Position numbers and translations under genes: made by a program. Of a stretch of DNA of 64,000 bases, positions 56,472 to 64,000 are shown one piece after another (the first letter of the stretch is position 1; each line of letters opens with the position of its first letter). The stretch lies in contig LLCB01000312.1 of NCBI GenBank assembly GCA_001414345.1, forward strand, positions 1 to 64,000, in the 5' to 3' direction. This DNA is from Hymenoscyphus infarciens (lineage: Eukaryota; Ascomycota; Leotiomycetes; Helotiales; Helotiaceae). The notes beneath the pieces were generated by a model. It saw only the letters and a list, made by a program, of their open reading frames with translations. It had not been told where the DNA came from and made no database searches.

Positions 56472-57307
56472 GTTAGTGGCGGGGGCGGTGATATTTGGGG
56501 AGAGGAGGTGTGGTGGTCTTGTAGAAGGGCAATTGAACTTCTGGGATGGATTGTGAAATATGAAATTAATGTAGTGCTGAGGAGTCTCCGGAGGGGGGGA
56601 CTGGAGTCTTTATGTCTCCTCGAAATTGCTTGTTTTGAGATGGTTGTGACTCCTCGAGCATGGAATTTATTTGGATGGTGGGGTCAAGTGGGCCGAGATC
56701 GGGACCTGGACTGATAAGGCCGGACGCCTTTTGAGGGTCACCTCACCTTCAACAACGAAGGTTGGATAAGAAGAGTCATGTCAAACTCGTACCATAATTT
56801 GATACTCCTGCAGCTGAAACGACAAAAGGAAATCAAAACACCTACTTTGATCCCTTCCTTTACATACTTTGCATGACCCAAGTGCGAAGTCTCCTAAGAT
56901 AGGGAAAATATTGGGTTATGGAATCAGTATTCACATTCCATACATCTCAATTTGAACCGGCGCCTGTGGCTTCAGCAGAGCCTGAAATACCTCCGTACTG
57001 TGCACCCCTTGAGTTGGCACAGTTACGCAGCTATGTCGCACATCAATGGCGGGGTAAGACAAACGCCAGAGTACCTACTTTGGCGCCAGGAATCGTTTGC
57101 AGCCTCCATTTTGCAATATGGAAAAAAGAAATCAGAAAATCATGTTACCATTTGCGTCGTCGTAGCTGATCTACCATAGGTAAAGCTATGTCCCGTTCCC
57201 CTAATTTGAAATCAAATGAATATCTCTGTCGCAAACCCCGATGAACGCCTTTGCTGATCCTACCCGCCCAATGCACATCTTCATCCTTCATCGACTGTGG
57301 TGACTTT
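56472..57307. other. intergenic, no gene seen
   Basis: Promoter and leader of asparagine synthetase, then the 3' flank of UBC9. Open frames at 56918-57179 have no start context or domain and overlap in two frames. Confidence 0.6.
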
Positions 57308-57881
57308 TCAAGGAGCTGGGTTCTCGCGAACAATCTTCTTGACCTTGGCCTCGTATGCTTGTCTGTCCTTCTTGAAGAGGTTGTAGGCATCGGCTTGTGC
57401 TGGGGACTCTGGGTTTGGGTCGTCGAGGAGATCTTGGACGCCGAGGAGGATTTGTTTGATGGTGATTGCGGGCTTCCATCCTTCCTCTTCGTTAAGGATC
57501 GAGAGACAAACGGTGCCAGAGGGGTAGACGTTGGGGTGAAATAGAGGAGGATTGAATTTGCCTATTCTTGTCAGCGTTCCTATCTCAAGGCATGGGAGCA
57601 ATGCGCATACACTTCGGTGGCTTAGTTGGGTACTCTGCGACAAGAATTAGTATATTGAATATCTAAATAGTATGGTAGTCCTCACCTTCAGGGAAAACGA
57701 CGCTCAACTTGAACAGTCCTCCCTCCCACAGGGTCTTCTCCTTGCCTGGTATGCCACACTCCCAGGTCTTGAGATCGAGAACACCTTGACCATTGCGTTG
57801 TGGCTTTGCGTAAAAACCAAATGGATGATCCCGACGCCATTGCTTTCGCTCTTCTTGAAGACGGTTCTGGCAGAGCGCCAT
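57308..57881 (-). CDS. UBC9: SUMO-conjugating enzyme E2
   Basis: Three exons: 57881..57686, 57634..57611 and 57561..57308 (474 nt, 157 aa), including a 24-nt micro-exon; phases agree. Ubc9 takes SUMO from the Aos1-Uba2 E1 and transfers it to lysines in psi-K-x-E motifs; it is nuclear and essential in most fungi. Sequence marks: [20 protein letters not shown] at the N-terminal helix that binds SUMO/E1, [16 protein letters not shown], the HPN motif (FHPNVYPSG), catalytic Cys92 in [20 protein letters not shown], and the C-terminal [20 protein letters not shown]. This is the Ubc9 pattern rather than a ubiquitin E2 (the five-residue insert and the WKPAIT run). The micro-exon encodes YPTKPPK and parts of the flanking codons. 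Confidence 0.97.
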
Positions 57882-58220
57882 GGTTGCGGTTGATATTTGT
57901 TGTTGTGAAAGTTGTGTTTTTGGAGAGAAGGCTGAAGATTGTTGGAAGTGCCTGAAGCCTCGACTTTTGAGGCGGCGCGTTGCGACAGACACAAGGAAGC
58001 GAGACGAGGGGCCGGGGTGCGGAAGAAGTGCCTCGGCCTTTAACCAGAAGATTTTCACTTTAATAGCACACAACCTTTTGCAAGCTCTTGTAGTAGCCTA
58101 TTTCAAAGTGGCTGAGAGGTTTATTTATTTGCTACGTACGATAAAGGAACTTTCTTGTTCCTACACAGAGTCTCAGCTTCATTGAGTAAAAGCATTGACA
58201 TCACAACCCCGCTACTATCA

Positions 58221-58260
58221 CAAGCTCAGGTCGCCCTTCACAAACTCAGGTCGCCCTTCA
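58221..58260 (+). repeat. two tandem 20-bp copies
   Basis: CAAGCTCAGGTCGCCCTTCA then CAAACTCAGGTCGCCCTTCA, in the presumed 5' leader of PEX19. Confidence 0.9.
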
Positions 58261-58297
58261 CAAACTCCTACTGGCAGACAGTATCTCAACACCAAGC

Positions 58298-59433
58298 ATG
58301 GAGAACAAGGAAGAGGACGTCAAAAGTCCTGAAGATGTCTCTCCCAGTATCAAGCAGTCTGAGTCGCAGCCCAAAACTACAGAAAATGCCTCTTCTCGAC
58401 CAACTCAACCAGTTGCGCCAGCACCAGTAGAGTCCTTCCCAGACCCAGATGAGGATGACCTAGATGACTTAGATGGCAAGACAACCCACCCACTTCTTTG
58501 ATGCTCACCAGCTAACAAAAGATCTCAGATATGCTCGACGAATTTGTTCCATCTAAACCAGAACCTAAAACCTCCTTGCCTTCAGGTCCCAGCAAACCAC
58601 CAATACCAACTAGCGAACCAACAAGTCTAGGAGCAGAAGCGATATCAGATGAAGACTTTGCGAAACAATTACAAGCGGGTATGGCAGATCTTTTAGGGGG
58701 TCTAGGATCATCAGGAGACATGCAGACGCAATTTGAAGCAATGATGAAGGAGCTTGGTGGGGCAGAAGCCCTAGCTGGTGATATTCCCCAAGAGGGCCCT
58801 TCAGCAACGAAAGAGAAGGAGAACACCACGGCCACGAGTTCTTCAGCAGCTGCTATGGAGGAATCATTTCAAGAAACGATCAAGAAGAATATGGAACGTA
58901 TGCGCGCCTCGGGAGATCAAGCTACTGCTGCCGCGACCGAAGAATCCGGGGATGATATGTTGGCGGAAATGATGAAGGCCATGCAAGCTTCAGGTTTGGA
59001 TGGTGGTGAGGGAAGTGAAGAGGATTTATCGAAAATGCTGTTGGGCATGATGGAGCAGTTGACGCACAAGGAGATTCTTTATGAGCCCATGAAGGAGTTG
59101 GATGATAAATACCCTTCATGGTTAGAGAGTAATTCTTCGAAAGTGGACAAGGATGACTTGAAGAGGTATAAGGAGCAACAAGTTTACGTCAAGGAAATTG
59201 TAGGTCGCTTCGAGAAGAAGGGCTACAGTGATGACAATGCGGCTGATAGAGAGTATATTGTGGAGAGGATGCAAAAGGTATTTTCATTCTTATCCTTTCA
59301 AAACATCGTAATTTGTACTAACATTTACTTGCAGATGCAAGCCGCTGGCTCTCCGCCACCTGATCTCGTTGGAGATATGGCTGCTGCCCAAGAAGCATTT
59401 GGGGCACCTGAAGAAGGTTGTCCTACTCAATAA
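58298..59433 (+). CDS. PEX19: peroxin 19, peroxisomal membrane protein receptor/chaperone
   Basis: Three exons: 58298..58475, 58529..59277 and 59335..59433 (1026 nt, 341 aa; phases agree). Pex19 binds newly made peroxisomal membrane proteins in the cytosol and docks on Pex3. The N-terminal part is acidic and disordered (DPDEDDLDDLDDMLDEF, the Pex3-binding region being further upstream). A central helical region (DEDFAKQLQAGMADLLGGLG; MEESFQETIKKNMERMRASG) precedes the conserved cargo-binding C-domain (MLLGMMEQLTHKEILYEPMK; YKEQQVYVKEIVGRFEKKGY). It ends GCPTQ, a C-a-a-X farnesylation box. The first intron starts GC rather than GT. It is required to bring DDLDD and MLDEF into one frame. Confidence 0.94.
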
Positions 59434-59630
59434 CTAAACCATACCCATTCCCAAATACTATGAACAAGAGTGGCCCCCGGTGACTACAGTGATCCTGCAA
59501 AAAACGCCAACCGTTTCTCTCTTACAGGTAGCATGATAGAAGCCATGGTTCCCAAACTCCGTCGCTAAATGCAGAACAATTATAAAACAAGCCTCCAATC
59601 GACATGATACGAAATGCGCGAATAAACAAA

Positions 59631-60556
59631 TCAGCTCAAGTCCATCATCTCCTGGTCATGATCAGGTTGTAAATACGCAGGTTCGTGTGGTTGTTGATTC
59701 GATTGCCCGACCTCCGCTTTTGCGACATCCATAAAAATATCATCATACTCGTCGTCATCGCTTCCAAAAGTTGTCTCCTGATCTTGATCCATTCGATGTG
59801 GCAGCGAGGACTGATGTTCGTTGCTCCAGCTAGTTTCTTGACTTCCTTGTGGTAGCACATCCTCAAACATAGCCTCCAATTCCGCTTCTTCAATCTTTGC
59901 GACCTCCTCGGCCATCATCTCATCTAAACCACAATTAGCATTGAACCTTATCCAAAGCGCGCCTCAATAAACATACCAAAATCAGGCACCTCCTCATCTG
60001 GCACAGTCTCCTCCACAATCCCAGCCTGCATAGCAAGTTCTTCCCTCCTCTTCCTCTCTCTCTCCTCCCCAATCCAAAGTACGCGCATAATTTCTTCATC
60101 CCCACCCCGTTCCTTCCATCTCTTCTCCTCCGCATCATCCCTAACCCGTTTCAAAAACAACTTCCGCCTCGTCTCCCTGCCATCATCTCCATCTCTTCTG
60201 CCGTGAAACAATGGATTCGGTTTACTCGCCCTCTTCGAAAACACACTCTCCTTCTCCTTCCCACGCGACGGCGGAGGCGATGGTAAATTGATAACCGGAG
60301 CCCGCGCTGACAAAGTCTTTGATTGAGGATTGGATTGAGATTTCGAGGAAGGGGTGGGAGAAGTCATCATTTTATCGTGATTCAGGTGGAAGTTGTAGGT
60401 TTGTGCATTCGCATCTCGAGGACTAAGCGGGGAAGGCGTGGGCGAGGAGCGGAGAGGAGAGGAGGATAGTGGCGATGAGACGACGGGAGAGAATTGGTAT
60501 GTGTGGGTGAGATTGAAATTGTGGTGTATGGGGGTTGGAGGTAGCATGCTGAACAT
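59631..60556 (-). CDS. hypothetical protein with a charged helical core
   Basis: Two exons, 60556..59977 and 59923..59631 (873 nt, 290 aa); the 53-nt intron has a GTATGT donor, a GCTAAT branch and a TTTAG acceptor, phase 1. The N-terminal ~115 residues are rich in S and P with SP/TP sites (SSPTPSPLSP). Residues ~125-180 form a strongly charged helix (RRKLFLKRVRDDAEEKRWKE then RGGDEEIMRVLWIGEERERK), the best conserved-looking part, and the C-terminal third is acidic (EEVAKIEEAELEAMFEDVLP; GSDDDEYDDIFMDV). This looks like a nuclear, intrinsically disordered protein. I do not recognise the family. An alternative start at the second ATG (60547) would remove three residues. Confidence 0.75.
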
Positions 60557-61650
60557 CGTGGTGGTTTTCTTGTGATGTTGGTTGAAGTTTGAGGGCCGAG
60601 GGAGGCGGCTTTTTGGAGGTGGTTGAAAGAGCTTGGGCCTGAGAAAACGCGGTCGCTGGCTGAATCGCGTCGCGTCGGCTTATCGAGTATCAGCGTCACT
60701 GCCGAGGGTCTCTCAGGTCTTGCACATTTCCAAATCTTGGAAACTCCTTTCAATGTGTACTCTTCTTTTAAGATCAAGCTACATCTTTGATCTAATAAAT
60801 TTGCGAAATTCAGGCGCAGAGACTGCCACCACAATCGTGCAAGTCCGAAGTCAAGGAAGAGCATCGTTCTGTATGCACCGACCGGGTTTGAGAAGACTCG
60901 AGTAACGAAACACAATTATCCTCGTATAATTAATTTAGATCATAAGAGATTTTAATCTGTGAAATTTATAGTACAATATAAATATAGCATTAAAGAAAGT
61001 TCTGGTTTACAATCTCACGGTGCTGTCATCGTAAAACAAGCAGTAAGAAAACTTTCGCTACATCATCCTCGTAACTATAACTATATTTATTACTACACAC
61101 GATCTAGAGACTTCTCTCTTCTATTCCGTGATCTTCTCACATCTCAAGTTCCGCGCGTACCATTTTCTCAGTTAATAGACAACCTAGAACAGAGGAAGAC
61201 ATGGAAAATTAGAGAAAATCCTATATCCCGTTTCCTTGCTCATGGATAATCTATGAATAGACAAACATCAGATTCGTTATCTATCTCTCGTTGCTCCAAC
61301 CCTCCAGGGTAACAAACCCACCCCAGGTGATCCAAACAATCAAATTTCATTACCCGGAACGATCCGGGTTAAAAGTAGAAACAACGAGAAATACTGGATG
61401 CCAAACAACTCCACAATCGAATTGCTTCCTTCATCTACCTACGTACCTAAAACTCAATATCCCCAACCAATCATCCTCTCCAGGGAGGGCCCTCTGTCCT
61501 AAAGTAAATTACTGTCACTTCTCAGCGACTATCCTATTTCCCTATTCACATTATTGTACAACTTTGGCTTCAGCTAGCCGAAATCCCAAAAAGAGTCAAA
61601 ATACCACAACGCCTGCCAATGTGATTGCCAAACGCCAGAATAAATCGCCA
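60557..61650. other. intergenic, no gene seen
   Basis: 1.1 kb between the hypothetical gene's start and the 3' end of the UPF0662 gene. Open frames at 60959-61249 and 61291-61719 lack domains, and the latter overlaps the last UPF0662 exon on the other strand. Confidence 0.6.
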
Positions 61651-63440
61651 TTACTCATCCGTGTCCGTTTCTGCCGCGATCCGGAGCTCATAGTTGAGCT
61701 CAAAGCATTCGGAGAGTAGTTCTATGACGCTCCCTTGGCCTTCAGGGATTTCATTCCCGACCATAAACTTGCCGTCCACACGCATATTGTCCAGGGAATT
61801 TAACTAGGCGAGAGTAAGTATACTACAAATCTTAATATATCGACGTTTTGCTGGGAACGCCCGTCTCTTCCGGGTATTGTAAAAGGTTTAGGACAATCAC
61901 AACCCATTTTCCGAGAATGTAAAGGAGCACCCAGAAATTCAGTTTTGTAATTCTCCTAAACGTTTTCAGAGAACGGGCTGCGATTTTCCCAAAATCTGTG
62001 AAGAAATAGACTATTGGAGGCACAAAGCGCAGATATCTTACCTTCATACTGTATGGATACAACTCTCTTGGCGAACTGACGCCTCCCGAGTTTTTGACTT
62101 CGATAAGACATCGTCTCAAAGTCTGGAGTTGGTTGTAAACTGGTAAAAGTGCTTCCGAGACTGGCTCTGAAGACACCATCAGATAATATATATAACCATA
62201 ACTTCGCCGAATGAGGTAGAGGAGTGTCTTTAACATGTTAGCATGCCTATTCCCACAGCAGTGTAAACTCAAGACATACCCTCTGGACATAGAGCTCTGC
62301 AAAATTTCCCTCGGCATCTTTGAAATTTCCATCCACCCGGCTCTCGTCGATTCTATCCAACTCTCTCTGGAAATCGTACAAATCCGTCTCTCTCAGTGAC
62401 CAGGCTTGTGTGATGGATACTTTCTCTAGTTTGTTCCGAATGTCGACCAATGTTTCGTATGTTGCGCGGAAAGCCTCTGGGAAAACTCCTTTTCTGTTTC
62501 AACTCAGTATGATGGCGGGATATTTCGTCGATACAATTCACATACCGACTTAACACAATCTCAGACCAGCCAAGACACCTTTCCAAAAGATCACAGACTT
62601 CCTCATTACCCGCAGGTACCTCGCCACTTGCTGTGACAAACTTTCCATCAACCCTTTGTGCGTCGATTTCTTTTAACTGGTTTTGCAATTTCTGAACCTC
62701 GGTAGTGGAAAACTATTGCAGATAGTGCGTTAGTTGTATATTCTGTTACATGTAAAAGTAATGCTTCCGAAAACACCCACCTTAGCTTTTGTATTGGCGA
62801 GAGAAATCGACCGCAAAATGGATATCATCTTCTCACGTATAGTAGGCAGGTCTCCACCGAGTCGAGCAAGACGATTTTGCAAATTTGTTAGACCCAGTTG
62901 GCACACTTCGATTCGTTTCGACAGGAGTTTAACGAAGTTTGTGGAGTGAGATGAATCGTTTTTGACTATTTCGCGGAGTCTTTCGAGAGTACCAGAACAA
63001 TGGGTCAAATCTTTCTCAGTATAAAGGCCCACCTCAGTAAGATGGTCCAACAATCGTTTTATCGTCGAAGTTAAGGCGTAAGCAGCGGGAGCCTCGTTAT
63101 TTCTGCCAATCGTCATGAAAAAGAGTGATAGGAGCTGAAAGCAGCCATCTAGAATCCGGTCGACTGGTTGGATGGTAGTTAGTAGGTTTCTCATATCCAC
63201 ATCCAGTTGCTTTGAGGTCGAACCTTGGTTGTCTTCATGTGGCTTATCGGCTCGCAGCTCATTGAGGATCTTCACTTGGGCAACCACCTTCTCATACAGC
63301 GGCATAACATCCGAAGATTTGACATAAGTTGTGCGATCCTGCTTGAGGAGAGTTAATTGGTCTCGTAAATCTCGTAAGCTATCGAGGACGGGCTGTTCTC
63401 GTGGATCGACGGGAGGGGGAAGATTAGGTGTATCCGCCAT
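61651..63440 (-). CDS. UPF0662 / DUF2408 family protein
   Basis: Five exons: 63440..62781, 62712..62546, 62493..62280, 62227..62042 and 61803..61651 (1380 nt, 459 aa; phases agree). The protein is almost entirely helical: DPREQPVLDSLRDLRDQLTL, SSDVMPLYEKVVAQVKILNE, VDRILDGCFQLLSLFFMTIG, RETDLYDFQRELDRIDESRV, and a repeated D-x-x-R-V-D-G-K/N-F motif (DAQRVDGKF, DESRVDGNF, DNMRVDGKF), typical of the fungal DUF2408 family (S. pombe C30C2.08, yeast YPL260W). Function is unknown in all species. The last intron is unusually long for this window (238 nt) and contains a misleading open frame at 61832-62041. The last exon restores the conserved ending (GNEIPEGQGS, ELLSECFELNYELR). Confidence 0.9.
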
Positions 63441-63901
63441 GTTGACGGTTTTCAATGGTCTGATCCTAAGCTAGGGTTTGCAGTAATACAATTTCGTAGA
63501 GTTTATCTTTCGTGGCCAAGTATTATCTGCGCGGGTGTGGAGATTGTAAGTGCAGTGCAGGTGTTGTTTTTATGGTAATGGAAGCTGAAATGCCTGACGA
63601 AGTATACCTTAGTACCTCACTTACGATCGTCACTACTTCCGAAAGACGCAAGGCGCGGGGAAGACAAAAGCGGGGCTTATCGCCTCTGATTGGCACGTGC
63701 ACCACTCGGCAACATGACCAATGAGGAGCCGCCCACAAAAGCAAAAGTTCGCGCGGGCACTCCAAAATCATCGAAATTCAATCTTGCCGCAAGAAATCCA
63801 CAACAAACCACCAGAACTTGTCGTTTCAGTCTCCGCCCAACTCGCGGTTAAAGTGATTGATTCTCCTGTTCATCCCAAACAAACCTCACAAACATTTCAG
63901 A

Positions 63902-64000
63902 ATGTCTACCGCCGAACTCGCTGTCTCTTACGCAGCTCTTATCCTCGCCGACGATGGTGTTGATATCACTGTACGTCCTCCCCAACTCGGCTCACCAGCT
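63902..64000 (+). CDS. RPP1: 60S acidic ribosomal protein P1, first exon (cut by window end)
   Basis: Exon 1 is 63902..63970 (23 codons: MSTAELAVSYAALILADDGV then DIT), ending at a GTACGT donor; the rest of the shown sequence is intron. This N-terminus is that of eukaryotic stalk protein P1, which forms heterodimers with P2 on P0 and recruits elongation factors. The start has an AGA ATG context. It diverges from the UPF0662 gene over 461 bp, a probable bidirectional promoter. The remainder lies outside the window. Confidence 0.9.
   Translation, partial: MSTAELAVSYAALILADDGVDITVRPPQLGSPA

Noticed and set aside
61832..62041. Hydrophobic extension (FVPPIVYFFTDFG...) of the UPF0662 exon
   Set aside because: It is read-through into a 238-nt intron. 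The conserved C-terminus reappears in frame at 61803-61651 after a GTAAGA donor.

Overview
The window is nuclear DNA of a filamentous ascomycete. The evidence is short (about 40-90 nt) GT-AG introns with CTAAC-like branch sites, fungus-specific families (fused tryptophan synthase, RCR, Rxt3, fungal rhodopsin domain, NCS1/Fur permease, 2EXR relic), and long AT-rich islands of transposons degraded by a repeat-induced point mutation (RIP)-like process. I would guess Leotiomycetes/Helotiales from the style of the families, but the sequence does not prove the class.

Layout. 1-9 kb: a small secreted protein gene (-), a broken 2EXR gene, bifunctional tryptophan synthase (-), the SDH assembly factor SDHAF4/Sdh8 (+) and a DUF829 alpha/beta hydrolase (+). 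9.0-22.9 kb: a gene-free, TA-saturated transposon graveyard. It holds a short LTR element with 154-bp LTRs into whose minisatellite a 6.5-kb Tad-like LINE has jumped (17-bp target duplication), a second LTR element with two 386-bp LTRs, reversed LTR relics and tandem pyrimidine tracts. 23-33 kb: Rxt3 (-) and a fungal rhodopsin/MFS fusion gene (+). 33-38.4 kb: AT-rich simple repeats, a decayed ~110-180-bp tandem array and a foldback element. 38.5-42 kb: an RCR membrane protein (+) and an 824-bp element with ~60-bp inverted ends and TA target sites. 42.4-46.6 kb: a divergent pair, an NCS1 nucleobase-type permease (-) and a thymine-7-hydroxylase-like 2-oxoglutarate dioxygenase (+), with a MITE between them. 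46.7-54 kb: a truncated FAD amine oxidase, a single-pass PPxY membrane protein (-), an unknown multi-exon membrane gene (+) and a secreted agmatinase-family protein (-) with a GATA-motif cluster upstream. 54.4-64 kb is dense housekeeping: asparagine synthetase (-), SUMO E2 Ubc9 (-), peroxin 19 (+), an unknown charged protein (-), a UPF0662/DUF2408 protein (-) and the first exon of ribosomal protein P1 (+), cut by the window end.

I resolved exon structures by hand for all multi-exon genes except the 5' end of the gene at 50.0 kb. In each resolved case exon lengths sum to a multiple of three and the splice phases agree. Nitrogen use is a recurring theme in the second half (permease plus dioxygenase, agmatinase, asparagine synthetase), but a coordinated cluster is only a hypothesis. 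The most unusual items are the nested LINE-in-LTR insertion, the rhodopsin-MFS fusion, the permease/dioxygenase pair split by a MITE, and an unnamed MITE family with three copies here.
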